From: Maribacter sedimenticola
GTDB taxonomy: Bacteria > Bacteroidota > Bacteroidia > Flavobacteriales > Flavobacteriaceae
DNA length: 64,000 nt
Assembly: GCF_900188415.1 (NCBI RefSeq)
Contig: NZ_FZNV01000008.1
Coordinates: forward strand, 1-64,000
Direction: 5' to 3'
Position 1 is the first letter of the stretch. Each line of letters begins with the position of its first letter. This document shows, piece by piece, positions 7,251 to 15,103 of the stretch. The notes under the pieces are model-generated. The model ran no database searches and was not told the DNA's origin. It worked only from the letters and a program-made list of their open reading frames with translations. A program made the position numbers and the translations under genes.

Positions 7251-8605
7251 TATTCATTTACTTTATATTCAATTCCGTTTTTATAAATTGATAGCACAGT
7301 TCGGATGTTCTCAATGTTATTTAATGGATTTTCAGTTAGCACCACTAGATTTGCATACTTTCCCTCTGAAATCGACCCATATAAATTCTCAATTCCAATA
7401 ACTTTGGCATTATTTAAAGTTGCCGCCTTAATAGCATCAATGCTGCTCAAACCACATTCAGTTAATAATATGATTTCATCTTGAACCCATTTAATATCTG
7501 AATTAAAATCTGTTCCTGCAGCGATTGTCACACCATTTTCATAAGCTGATAAAGTAATTGTCCGTGCCCAGTTGTCCATTGAGGCAACGTCCATTTTATT
7601 TGCAGCATTTGAAAGCTGTTTGGTTGGATTTACTTTTTCAATACTTTTATTTGCTTTAGGTTTTTCTGAACGTAATTTTAAACTCCAAGCTGATAATGTC
7701 GGTTCAAAGATTGTATTATTTGATTTCATTTTCTTGAATAGCTCTATAAATTCAATGCTAGAAGCGTCAGTATTTTTAAAGTCTTGTAATGGCACAGAGA
7801 TTCTTATGGCCTCATTAAATGAAAAGGGCATTTCACTTTCCATTTCAAAAATCATCCCAACGCTATGCGATAATACGTCCACTTTGGCATTTACTGCGTC
7901 AGAGGGTCTGCTAGGGAAAATACTAGAATGACTCCACATCTTAAGGTCGTTTTTATGTGCGACATTACTAATTTTAGCAAGTAATTCCGCATTTACGTTA
8001 GAGTACACTTTTAAACCGGTGACGCCGGCTTCTTTGGCTTCAAGTACTATTTTTTCCAGATTGGAATTTTCTTCCACTAGCCGCATCCAAGGGGCTGAAC
8101 CCGGTTCAAATCCCATATTGGAAAATTTGGTTCTTGGGTCTTTTAGAAAAGTAGGGCCAAAAACATTTGCAGAATAGTATATGTCAGGTCCTATTAATTT
8201 GTTCTGTCCAATTTCTTTATTCAGCGATTGATATACCCTTGCATCTCCACCCATATCGCGAACTGTAGTTATACCTGAATACAACAGTTTGGTTAAAATC
8301 TCTTTCCGATTTTTTGGTCTAAAAAGATGAACGTGTGAGTCAATAAGTCCGGGAATCACATAATTTCCCTTTAAATCAATTTTATTTGTAATTCCTTTTA
8401 AATCTATTGAGCCGCTCGGATTTATAGAGAGAATTTTGTCTTTTTCAATGATGATGGTCATATTCTCTAACTCCTGAGAACTTTCAACATCGATTATTGA
8501 AACGTTGGTTAATGCGATAGAATTTTTAGAAATTTCTTGAGAGTTGATTTGACAGACAAAAGTCAAACAGAAAGCGATCACTAAAACTATTTTAATTTTT
8601 TTCAT
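7250..8605 (-). CDS. secreted amidohydrolase family protein (imidazolonepropionase-like)
   Basis: About 452 residues. I start at 8605 (MKKIKIVLVIAFCLTFVCQI, a signal peptide), because upstream codons fall in the recombination site. The metal-dependent amidohydrolase fold shows the HxH motif in PGLIDSHVHLF (85-95), a probable metal-bridging lysine in GLKVYSN, histidines in WSHSS and VLSHS, and the catalytic Asp in AAGTDFNSD. The C-terminus (EGKYANLVVLTENPL) forms the usual small beta domain. Close families are prolidases and imidazolonepropionase-like hydrolases. It is probably periplasmic and hydrolyses an amide or cyclic amide, substrate unknown. Sole gene of its cassette. Confidence 0.88.
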   Translation of the reverse strand: MKKIKIVLVIAFCLTFVCQINSQEISKNSIALTNVSIIDVESSQELENMTIIIEKDKILSINPSGSIDLKGITNKIDLKGNYVIPGLIDSHVHLFRPKNRKEILTKLLYSGITTVRDMGGDARVYQSLNKEIGQNKLIGPDIYYSANVFGPTFLKDPRTKFSNMGFEPGSAPWMRLVEENSNLEKIVLEAKEAGVTGLKVYSNVNAELLAKISNVAHKNDLKMWSHSSIFPSRPSDAVNAKVDVLSHSVGMIFEMESEMPFSFNEAIRISVPLQDFKNTDASSIEFIELFKKMKSNNTIFEPTLSAWSLKLRSEKPKANKSIEKVNPTKQLSNAANKMDVASMDNWARTITLSAYENGVTIAAGTDFNSDIKWVQDEIILLTECGLSSIDAIKAATLNNAKVIGIENLYGSISEGKYANLVVLTENPLNNIENIRTVLSIYKNGIEYKVNE

Positions 8606-8620
8606 TGCTCTGGGTTTTTT

Positions 8621-8657
8621 ATATGTATGCCAACGGTTATACATAGTGGTAAAACGT
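8621..8657 (-). repeat. minimal attC-like site
   Basis: Only GGTTATACATA (8635-8645) separates the edge TATGCCAAC from the core GTGGTAAAACGT (8646). That core is complementary at 10 of 12 bases to ATGTTTTACAAC at 9150-9161. It resembles the 11-nt spacer AAGTATATATA found before each unit A. Confidence 0.5.
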
Positions 8658-8659
8658 TT

Positions 8660-9142
8660 TTAGTGTTTTTCAGTTTTAATACTCCGTGCATCAGAAATTA
8701 AATGTGCTGTTATAAACCAGTCGTTTGTTTTTTCAAATAATCGGTAATGTGATGTTCTTCTAATTCCCAAATCCTTGTTATCAGATGATTTCTGTCCTCT
8801 TCGCTCAACTGTGGTAATTACTAAAATGGCATTATTAGATATTTTTTTGAACTTAATAGAGGTTTGTTCCGTATTTCCCACCATTACGAAATCAAGTCCA
8901 AAAACTTCAGTTAAGTATTTTTGAATTTCCGATTTACCAATTCTATTAAATCCGAATGCATTTGTAAAATCCGCATTTTCAGAATACCATTTGCAAGCTA
9001 ATTCAGCATCTTTAATTTCCCAGGCTTTGTTCCAATCATCAATTTTACTTGCAATTTTTAAGCTTTCTAATTCAGATATATTTTGGGAAAAACCTGAATG
9101 GCTTCCTATAACAATTATTAATGTCAATAAAATCTGTCTCAT
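8660..9142 (-). CDS. secreted NTF2-like (SnoaL/DUF4440-type) protein
   Basis: 160 residues. A signal peptide (MRQILLTLIIVIGSHSGFSQ, 1-20) precedes an NTF2-like cone fold: KIDDWNKAWEIKDAELACKWYSENADFTNAFG (about 31-62) and the later strands ending SHYRLFEKTNDWFITAHLIS. Such proteins are often small hydrolases, isomerases or binding proteins. DxxWN at the first helix and the W-y pair are typical of the DUF4440 type. It is likely periplasmic and is the only gene of its cassette, immediately upstream of the amidohydrolase cassette, with only an 11-nt spacer between, so the two may be co-transcribed. Substrate unknown. Confidence 0.8.
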   Translation of the reverse strand: MRQILLTLIIVIGSHSGFSQNISELESLKIASKIDDWNKAWEIKDAELACKWYSENADFTNAFGFNRIGKSEIQKYLTEVFGLDFVMVGNTEQTSIKFKKISNNAILVITTVERRGQKSSDNKDLGIRRTSHYRLFEKTNDWFITAHLISDARSIKTEKH

Positions 9143-9161
9143 TTTTCATATGTTTTACAAC

Positions 9162-9393
9162 AAGTATATATAGTTACCTGTAATTATAGATTGCCCTATC
9201 AAGATATATAATCACCAATACTAATATCCAATTTATAAAAACTAATTCCGCTTAAGTAGTTGGGGGAGAGTACTTTATCTGTATTGCAAGTATAGGTATT
9301 TTCTTTTACAAAAACTTGAGCTTTTGTATAAACTGTTGAAATTCACTGATTGTTTCGTTGCTGAGTGTTGTGGGGCGTTTAGGCTATGCTCCC
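9162..9393. repeat. unit A, shortened copy 4 fused to an attC-like site of family B
   Basis: Begins AAGTATATATAGTTACC after the edge TTTTACAAC. It keeps the pair GGGGGAGAGTAC/TATGCTCCC, then passes directly into TTGGGCTCAGCGTAGTGCGG, the body of a B site that lacks its usual AACGG start. Confidence 0.7.
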
Positions 9394-9587
9394 TTGGGCT
9401 CAGCGTAGTGCGGTGGTAAGGAAACTTTTCGTTTCCGTCTGCGCACGTAGCTAAAGCTTATTGTTTAGTTTTATTTTATCTTTTGCAAAGCTAGATCCAT
9501 AAGATTTAGCTACATCATAAATATACACAGACCTTTCGGTTAAGCCCATATGTCCGAATTACGTTTAGGTATTGTTAGACAAAGTTT
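9389..9587 (-). repeat. attC-like site, family B (B3)
   Basis: CAGCGTAGTGCGG (about 9400) pairs with CCGAATTACGTTTA (about 9554). The hairpin GGAAACTTTTCGTTTCC lies at about 9420. The core GTTAGACAAAGTTT at 9574 is complementary at 12 of 14 bases to AAATTTTGCCTAAC at 11,054-11,067, and GTTAGAC fits the classical GTTRRRY core exactly. Confidence 0.7.
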
Positions 9588-11047
9588 TATTCACTCAATT
9601 CTTTGATCATTTTTTTTGAAAAATCAATATGACGTTGTTCATCACTGGTTGCTACCTCAATCACTTTTTTGAAATATTCAATGGCCTTTTCATTATTTCC
9701 ATATTTTTTGTAATAATGAGCTAATCCAATATATCCCTCAAAGTTTTGGGGAAATTCCATTTTTACGAAAGTAAAAACATTAAAAGCATCTTCTTTTTCA
9801 TCTTTTCGTAAGTAGCTAAAGCCTAAACGGGTCAAATCTTCTGTATCGACTTTGTAGTTGTCCTTACTTACGATGAGGGTATCATAGTATGTTTTTATTT
9901 CCTCACTTCCATTATTGGTAATCTCCTTTTCGATCATCACATCAATAGGTATAGGTAGTTGTCCATTGGAATATAAGCTTGCAAGAAAAGCAGCCGTACG
10001 CCGTAATCCTCCAAAATCCACGGTATTTGTAAAAATAGCTACGCTTAGTTTCTCCGAAGGAATTCTCAATGAAATGTTTATAAAACCGGTAGTACTACCA
10101 CTATGCCTTAAATATTTTTTACCGTTTTCCATTTCAATAAACCATCCAAATCCATAGCCATTTCCCTCAGTTTTTCCGTTTTCGTCCCAACTGGAAAATG
10201 CATCGTTAAGCAAGTCCGATGAAACAAGGGTTTCATCATATAAACTGTTGTCCCACTTAGCATATTCGCTTACGGAGGAATAAACTCCGCCATCGCCTTG
10301 TATGGCCGACCAAATGTTCTGGTCTATATTTATGTATTTGTTGAGGGAATCATTAAATGTATAACCAAAAGCACGATTTTTAATGGGTGCGCCTTTCACA
10401 TATATCGTGCTGTTGGTCATTCCAGTATTCTTAAAAATTTCTTCTTCCATAAATCTTTTAAACGTTTTTCCTGAAACCCGCTCAATAATCATGGCCAACA
10501 CGGCATAACCGGAATTACTATATTTAAATTGTGTATTCACAGGAAACAAAAGACTGTCCTGCGCTATTAGAAGGTTGAGCACTTCTTTATCCACAAGCGG
10601 TATTTCTGAATCCCTTGGATATAATTTGGAATAATCCTGTAGGCCTGATCTATGCGTCAGTAAATTTTTTATTGTGATTTCTTTTCCATAGTCAGGAAAT
10701 TCAGGAATTACTTGGGTCAATTTAGTTTCAAAATTTAATTTGCCTTGGTTTATTAAAATTAAAATTCCCATGGCGGTAAACTGTTTGGTTACGGATGCAA
10801 GTCTATAATTCGTTTCACAATTCGCCCGGATTTTATTTTCCAAATCGGCATATCCAAAACTTTGGCAGTCTTCTATTTTGCCATCTTTTATAACAGTAAA
10901 ACTTGCGCTTGGCCTTTCACCTATGTAATTTCGGAACACAAAATTTATTAAATCTTGGTTGGTCTCCCTTTTTTTTACTAATTCTTCCGTAGGCTTACAT
11001 CCACTAATGATGAATAAAAAGATTACTAATAAATATGTGTATTTCAT
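9587..11047 (-). CDS. serine beta-lactamase-like hydrolase lipoprotein with C-terminal TPR
   Basis: 486 residues. A lipoprotein signal peptide ends LFIISGC (Cys17). The class C beta-lactamase/DD-peptidase fold shows the nucleophile motif SVTK (85-88), the YSN motif (176-178) and a later HSGSTTG in place of KTG (about 316). Residues from about 400 carry tetratricopeptide-like repeats (DAFNVFTFVKMEFPQNFEGY, then KAIEYFKKVIEVA). Family members are mostly esterases or peptidases; real beta-lactam hydrolysis is not implied. Alone in its cassette, with edges matching over 14 bases. It is the first of two such hydrolases in the array, each in its own cassette. Confidence 0.88.
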   Translation of the reverse strand: MKYTYLLVIFLFIISGCKPTEELVKKRETNQDLINFVFRNYIGERPSASFTVIKDGKIEDCQSFGYADLENKIRANCETNYRLASVTKQFTAMGILILINQGKLNFETKLTQVIPEFPDYGKEITIKNLLTHRSGLQDYSKLYPRDSEIPLVDKEVLNLLIAQDSLLFPVNTQFKYSNSGYAVLAMIIERVSGKTFKRFMEEEIFKNTGMTNSTIYVKGAPIKNRAFGYTFNDSLNKYINIDQNIWSAIQGDGGVYSSVSEYAKWDNSLYDETLVSSDLLNDAFSSWDENGKTEGNGYGFGWFIEMENGKKYLRHSGSTTGFINISLRIPSEKLSVAIFTNTVDFGGLRRTAAFLASLYSNGQLPIPIDVMIEKEITNNGSEEIKTYYDTLIVSKDNYKVDTEDLTRLGFSYLRKDEKEDAFNVFTFVKMEFPQNFEGYIGLAHYYKKYGNNEKAIEYFKKVIEVATSDEQRHIDFSKKMIKELSE

Positions 11048-11067
11048 TTTTTCAAATTTTGCCTAAC

Positions 11068-11303
11068 AAGTATATATAGTTACAGGTAAATTATAGATTG
11101 CCCTATCAAGATATATAATCACCAATACTAATATCCAATTTATAAAAACTAATTCCGCTTAAGTAGTTGGGGGAGAGTGCTTTATCTGTATTGCAAGTAT
11201 AGGTATTTTCTTTTACAAAAACCTGAGCTTTTGTATAAACAGTTGAAATACACTGATTGTTTCGTTGCAGAGTGTTGTGGGGCGTTTAGGCTACGCTCCC
11301 CAT
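11068..11303. repeat. unit A, shortened copy 5
   Basis: Follows the edge TGCCTAAC at 11,060-11,067. It is almost identical to copy 4 up to GGCTACGCTCCCC. The inner arms are GGGGGAGAGTGC and TACGCTCCCC. It then enters another sequence (11,304-11,380) and segment D. Confidence 0.7.
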
Positions 11304-11650
11304 AATTTGTTATAACAATTCCCTTTGTGCGAGCGACATTAGCGAAAGCTATGGGCGAGTAGTAGCGTTGGAAAAACTAGATGTAGCACATAGGTCATAG
11401 TAGGAGTCACGAGCATAGCGAACACATGTATACCTATAAAAGCATTAAACACGTTTATGAATAATGCAACATCATTACATAAGCTAATTGCCGGCAGGCA
11501 GGTCTAGTTTTATTTTTTCTTGTCCAAAGCTAAATTTATATATTTCGCGAATGCGTAATTTTCAATTTAGCGACTTTATAAATATACCCAGACCTTTCGG
11601 TTTTACCCTAAAGTCCGGGTTGCGTTTCGGTTTTGTTGTGTGTAGTTTTT
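11300..11650 (-). repeat. composite intercassette region: segment D and right half of a family B site
   Basis: Segment D (11,381-11,480) matches 2661-2760. From about 11,500 the sequence follows family B (TGTCCAAAGCTAAATT, ACAAATATACCCAGACC-like, CCGGGTTGCGTTTCGG) to the core GTTGTGTGTAGTTTT at 11,635. The left arm of the palindrome is missing, so the site may be inactive. It fills the gene-free stretch 11,304-11,664. Confidence 0.55.
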
Positions 11651-11664
11651 TAATTTCAGATTTG

Positions 11665-12063
11665 TCAACAACCACAAAGTCCATAAACGTTATAAATCTG
11701 TTTATTCCCTTTTTTATCAACTATAATCAGTTCCGCATTGTATGATGTATTCTCATACCCTTCGTCAATCTGTATTTTATTTTGAATGTAAGCAGTAAAA
11801 TACGCATCGCTGTAGTTATTTCCATTTGGTTTGAGAAAAATAATTTTGTTGTCAATTGAGATTAAACAATTGTCTCCAAAGTCATCAAAGTATATATATT
11901 TTTCCGATTCAAATTCTTCTTTAGTTTTTGAAAAAAGGCACGAACATCCATATAAATACTCTGGTATTTCAGATAATTCAAATGCAGTACTATTAATTTT
12001 CCCTTTTGGATCATTACAGCTCAAAGCAAATAAAAACGTCAGAAGCAAAGAGAAATATTTCAT
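11665..12063 (-). CDS. small lipoprotein of unknown function
   Basis: 132 residues. The signal peptide MKYFSLLLTFLFALSC ends in a lipobox, so the mature protein is lipidated at Cys16. The rest is a compact, probably beta-rich domain with five further cysteines (GCSC at about 39-42, Cys65 and GLCGC at the end), enough for disulfides outside the cytoplasm. I recognise no family. It is the only gene of its cassette. The left core GTTGTGTGTAG has no clear complement at the right edge (about 12,094-12,100), unlike most neighbours, so the cassette may have lost one end. Confidence 0.6.
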   Translation of the reverse strand: MKYFSLLLTFLFALSCNDPKGKINSTAFELSEIPEYLYGCSCLFSKTKEEFESEKYIYFDDFGDNCLISIDNKIIFLKPNGNNYSDAYFTAYIQNKIQIDEGYENTSYNAELIIVDKKGNKQIYNVYGLCGC

Positions 12064-12090
12064 AGATTTTTTAATTCAGTTGGTGGCGTT

Positions 12091-12233
12091 CTTAAATTAC
12101 GGTCTCGTGTATGAGTAGTAGCGGGTTTCAACTCACAAACCTTTCGGTTTTAGACCGACCTTTATTTTATTTTTATACTTTCGTTCTATCACTTAAACCG
12201 CTATCACTTATACACAATGTTGTGGGTAGTTAT
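12091..12233 (-). repeat. attC-like site, family F
   Basis: GTGTATGAGTAGTAGCGG (about 12,107-12,124) pairs with CCGCTATCACTTATACAC (about 12,199-12,216) at 15 of 18 positions. The core GTTGTGGGTAGTTA (12,219) is complementary to TTACCTACAAC at 13,166-13,176. Confidence 0.7.
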
Positions 12234-12629
12234 TAATCTATCTTTTATTTCTTCAACCGTTTTATCGTAATCAGAATCTATCTTCTTTTTGAAGTCTTTT
12301 TCTGCATTATTCTTATCGGTGTAATTAGCTCCCCAACGATAAATATCCATAACGATAGGAACAAGGTCAAGGCCTTTTTTTGTCAAGGAATATAAATAGG
12401 CAGACCTATTATTTGAATCAACTTCTTTCTTGATAATTCCGTTTGCCAAAAGTCTATTAAGTCTATCTGTAAGAATATTAGTAGAAATACTCTCAACGCT
12501 AACCAATTGGTTGAAATGGCGATTGTCAAAAAAAATGAAATCACGAAGAATTAAGAGAGTCCATTTATCTCCGAAAATATCAAGAGATAATGTTATCGGG
12601 CAATCTGACCTCCTTTTTAGTTTATCCAT
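12204..12629 (-). CDS. HxlR family winged-helix regulator
   Basis: 141 residues. The opening RRSDCPITLSLDIFGDKWTLLILRD (7-31) is the HxlR signature, including the conserved cysteine (Cys10) that senses electrophiles or thiol stress in YodB/HypR-type members. The winged helix spans about 15-100 (FNQLVSVESISTNILTDRLNRL as recognition region), followed by a C-terminal dimerisation helix. It is transcribed divergently from the SRPBCC gene at 12,721, and both lie inside the same cassette. The intergenic region holds a long inverted repeat of the GTACTT type that HxlR proteins bind, so autoregulation and control of the partner are likely. Confidence 0.9.
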   Translation of the reverse strand: MDKLKRRSDCPITLSLDIFGDKWTLLILRDFIFFDNRHFNQLVSVESISTNILTDRLNRLLANGIIKKEVDSNNRSAYLYSLTKKGLDLVPIVMDIYRWGANYTDKNNAEKDFKKKIDSDYDKTVEEIKDRLITTHNIVYK

Positions 12630-12648
12630 ATTCCAAAGGTATTAAAAA

Positions 12649-12702
12649 GTACTTGCATAACTAAAGTTCTTTTATATATTTGTGCTTGTAAAATGCAAGT
12701 AC
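12649..12702 (+). promoter_or_regulatory. divergent promoter with HxlR-type operator
   Basis: Perfect 10-base arms GTACTTGCAT (12,649-12,658) and ATGCAAGTAC (12,693-12,702) flank an exact Bacteroidota -7 box TATATTTG (12,675-12,682) driving the SRPBCC gene on the plus strand. The preceding TTGCATAAC may be the -33 element. GTACTT/AAGTAC arms are known HxlR targets. Confidence 0.65.
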
Positions 12703-12720
12703 AAATGAAAAATAAAATTT

Positions 12721-13164
12721 ATGTCTTATACTACAAGTGTTTCAATTAAAGCAAATTCAGAAGTTGTATTTAACGCAATAGCCCAGTCAGTTCAAAAATG
12801 GTGGGGAAATACAGATAATTCAGTTTCTTCAGTTGGTGATGAATTCACAACAAGTTTTGATAGTACTTATTGGAAGTTTAAAATCTTCGAATTTGAACCT
12901 AATACAAAAATTGTATGGAAATGTATTGAGGCTAAACATATTCACAAAGGTTATGATGGAATTGAAAAAGAGTGGGAAGGAACTTTTGTTGAATGGGTTT
13001 TGGAAGATAAAGGTCAAAACGCAACAATTCTAAATTTCGCACATAATGGATTAGTTCCCGAGTTAAACTGTTATGAGATTTGTTTTCCTGCTTGGGAAAG
13101 ATTTGTAACTCAAAGTTTAAAGAGTTTTGTTGAAACTGGAACTGGTATGCCTCATCTTTCTTAA
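12721..13164 (+). CDS. SRPBCC (START/AHSA1-like) domain protein
   Basis: 147 residues forming one SRPBCC helix-grip domain: TTSVSIKANSEVVFNAIAQSVQKWWG (4-29) is the first strand and helix, and the long C-terminal helix reads FPAWERFVTQSLKSFVETG. A hydrophobic-ligand cavity is expected. AHSA1-type proteins beside ArsR or HxlR regulators are common and are thought to bind small hydrophobic compounds. It runs opposite to the general direction of the array and is divergent to the HxlR gene, with its own promoter (12,675). The cassette edge TACCTACAAC follows 8 bp after the stop codon. Ligand unknown. Confidence 0.85.
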   Translation: MSYTTSVSIKANSEVVFNAIAQSVQKWWGNTDNSVSSVGDEFTTSFDSTYWKFKIFEFEPNTKIVWKCIEAKHIHKGYDGIEKEWEGTFVEWVLEDKGQNATILNFAHNGLVPELNCYEICFPAWERFVTQSLKSFVETGTGMPHLS

Positions 13165-13310
13165 ATTACCTACAACGTTGGGTGTAAGAATAATTGCGTG
13201 ATTAGGCAACTAACTTACTAAAAATGGAACGGACCAGAGGAAAATCCGTAGGATTTTTCGAGTAGGTAAGACCCAAGCAATTATTTTTACAAGGTGTTGC
13301 CCACAGTCTT
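13165..13310 (-). repeat. attC-like site, family C (C1)
   Basis: TGTAAGAATAATTGC (about 13,182) pairs with GCAATTATTTTTACA (about 13,278-13,292) at 14 of 15 bases. A small inner hairpin joins AAAATCC and GGATTTT (about 13,239-13,258). The core GTTGCCCACAG (13,296) has no good complement at the far edge of the next cassette. Confidence 0.65.
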
Positions 13311-14074
13311 TATTCAACATCGAAATGTTCTGCTATCAACTTACCATTACTATCAAATACATAAGTCTCAGGTAGTCCTGTTAATTGATAAGAAATTGCA
13401 CTACGATTTGAAACTTCAATTGGGTTGAAAGTCAATCCTTTTTTTTCATTTAGTTTAATTACATCTCCATAAGAACAGCCATAATATATTGGAATGAAAT
13501 TCACTTTTTGTAACGCAAGTTTATTACTATTTAACTCAACTTGTTCTAGTTTCTTAACACAAGGCGCACACCATGTTGCCCAATAATAAATGACTGTTTT
13601 ATTATAATCTTTAAAAATATCCGAATTTACAGTGTTGCCGTCCGATAGTTCGATAGGAATAAAATCAGAAATATAACTAATATCGTTTTTTGGTTCAAAG
13701 ACAGTTTTGTTAAGCTCTCTAAAATCTGTTTTATTATCAATGGAATATGTTACCTCATTATGATTTATCTTATTAGTTTTTTTTAAAAGTGATAATATTG
13801 GTCTTCTTTTAAAGGGTGATTTCACACCATAGTAATCAATTCCTATTTCGCTGTAAATTCCATTACCATTCCAATCTATTAAATACCATTCTGTTTGATT
13901 TGCACTTAGTTTAATTCCGTTTTTATTTTCATTCTGATATAAGTATTCATCTACAAACATTGGTTCATTATCATAAACAGCAAATTCAAAACTTTCAATC
14001 ATATTGGGTTCTGGGTTTTTGCAAGATTTGAAAACTGGAAAGAATATAATTAATATGATTAGTGATTTTTTCAT
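13310..14074 (-). CDS. TlpA/thioredoxin-like lipoprotein
   Basis: 254 residues. The lipoprotein signal peptide ends VFKSC (Cys18). An N-terminal domain of about 120 residues with an EF-hand-like LIDWNGNGIYSE (about 65-76) precedes a thioredoxin fold with YYWATWCAPC (163-172, redox pair Cys169/Cys172) and the cis-proline loop TGLPETYVFD near 233. TlpA-type proteins reduce disulfides outside the cytoplasm. The usual C-terminal helix appears short, the protein ending LIAEHFDVE, so the end may have been trimmed near the recombination site. Sole gene of its cassette. Targets are unknown. Confidence 0.82.
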   Translation of the reverse strand: MKKSLIILIIFFPVFKSCKNPEPNMIESFEFAVYDNEPMFVDEYLYQNENKNGIKLSANQTEWYLIDWNGNGIYSEIGIDYYGVKSPFKRRPILSLLKKTNKINHNEVTYSIDNKTDFRELNKTVFEPKNDISYISDFIPIELSDGNTVNSDIFKDYNKTVIYYWATWCAPCVKKLEQVELNSNKLALQKVNFIPIYYGCSYGDVIKLNEKKGLTFNPIEVSNRSAISYQLTGLPETYVFDSNGKLIAEHFDVE

Positions 14075-14075
14075 A

Positions 14076-14284
14076 ATTGCGTAGAACGGTTTAGCTAAGC
14101 ATAATGCGGTAGTAAGGAAGCTCTTCGTTTCCGTCTTAGCACGAAGCTAAAGCTTATTGTTTTGCTTTTTCTTTTTTTGTCCAAAGCTAAATCCATAAGA
14201 TTTAGCGACTCAATAAATATACACAGACCTTTCGTTTTAGCCCCAAAGTCCGCATTACGTTTAGGTTGTGTTGTACTTAGTGTT
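14076..14284 (-). repeat. attC-like site, family B (B4)
   Basis: TAAGCATAATGCGG (about 14,095) pairs with CCGCATTACGTTTA (about 14,250-14,263) at 12 of 14 bases. GCTAAATC and GATTTAGC form an inner hairpin (about 14,185-14,206). The core GTTGTACTTAG (14,270) is complementary to TTAAGCACAAC (14,782-14,792). Confidence 0.72.
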
Positions 14285-14753
14285 TTTTTTCTCCGTTGTA
14301 ATTTCGCCCAGTTTTGAATCCGAAATAAGCTAGTAATACTAGAAGTACTATTTGAACTGTAAATAGAATTCGTGATATAATTTTCAATGCGTTTCCAACC
14401 TCATTTACTCCATCAACCATAGATTCATTATTGGGAGGTCCACTAAAAAAGTCTAGCATGCCAATTGTTTTCCCAAGAACTACTGCGACCAAAATCGTTG
14501 CAATTATCAGCACTAGATTTGCCGTAATATTTTTAAATCCATTTCGAACTGCTCTAATCAGATAAACCGTAAAAAAAATGAAAACAAATAATAGTAAAAC
14601 TAAACGGACATTGGCAATAACAAAATAAGTATCATGAATATTTATAGCGAAAGTAGAATCGACATTAAATCCATCTATTCCAAATAGGATTAGAGTCCAG
14701 ACTAACACAAGTCCTGCGGTTCCAAATAACCAAAAGATTTCTTTTCTATTCAA
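14277..14753 (-). CDS. polytopic membrane protein of unknown function
   Basis: About 158 residues from a TTG start at 14,753 (NRKEIFWLFGTAGLVLVWT follows). The frame stays open upstream to 14,849, but that part runs through the attC-like site and its cassette edge at 14,792, so it cannot belong to the mobile gene. There are four hydrophobic helices: about 6-22, 40-65, 77-100 and 130-150. INIHDTYFVIANVRLVLLLFVF resembles the NIHDTYFV motif of small Bacteroidota membrane proteins. No catalytic residues are recognised. The start choice is uncertain: GTG at 14,789 is also possible and would lie within the core site. Confidence 0.65.
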   Translation of the reverse strand: MNRKEIFWLFGTAGLVLVWTLILFGIDGFNVDSTFAINIHDTYFVIANVRLVLLLFVFIFFTVYLIRAVRNGFKNITANLVLIIATILVAVVLGKTIGMLDFFSGPPNNESMVDGVNEVGNALKIISRILFTVQIVLLVLLAYFGFKTGRNYNGEKKH

Positions 14754-14779
14754 ATTTTCAATTTTGGTACATTCTGCAA

Positions 14780-14990
14780 CATTAAGCACAACGGTTGGGC
14801 TAAGCGTAGTGCGGGGGCAAGGAAACTTTTCGTTTCCGTCTACGCACAAAGCTAAAGCTTATTGTTTAGTTTTAGTTTTTTTGTTCCAAAGCTAAATCCA
14901 TAAGATTTAGCGACTTCATAAATATGCACAGACCTTTCGTTTTAGCCCAAAAACCCGCATTACGTTTGGGCATTGTTGGCAAACGTTTTT
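14780..14990 (-). repeat. attC-like site, family B (B5)
   Basis: GGGCTAAGCGTAGTGCGG (about 14,797) pairs with CCGCATTACGTTTGGG (about 14,955-14,970). The GGAAACTTTTCGTTTCC hairpin lies at about 14,821. The core GTTGGCAAACGTTTT (14,975) is complementary to AAAATGTTTGCCAAC (16,497-16,511) at 14 of 15 bases, the best edge match in the array. Confidence 0.75.
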
Positions 14991-15021
14991 ATTCTATAGC
15001 TTTTTGAGGATTTTAGATGTA

Positions 15022-15103
15022 TTCACTTAAAAGTTAAGTTTTTTTTAATAATATTTGTAATCATGACTGAATAGTTTAATATTGTACTTAACTTAAAAGT
15101 GAA
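15022..15103 (+). promoter_or_regulatory. inverted-repeat operator and promoter region of the toxin-antitoxin cassette
   Basis: TTCACTTAAAAGTTAAGT (15,022-15,039) and ACTTAACTTAAAAGTGAA (15,086-15,103) are complementary at 16 of 18 positions. They flank an AT-rich stretch with a TAATATTTG promoter-like sequence (about 15,048). The second arm covers the GTG start of the toxin gene. This placement suits repression by the XRE antitoxin. Confidence 0.55.

Noticed and set aside
9587-11047. Antibiotic resistance beta-lactamase
   Set aside because: The motifs SVTK, YSN and HSG fit the broad serine hydrolase family; nothing points to beta-lactam hydrolysis.
11488-11745. Open frame of 85 codons on the plus strand
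   Set aside because: It covers the right half of a family B site and the end of the lipoprotein gene on the other strand.
14754-14849. Longer version of the membrane protein starting at 14,849
   Set aside because: The extra residues are encoded by the attC-like site outside the cassette edge at 14,792.
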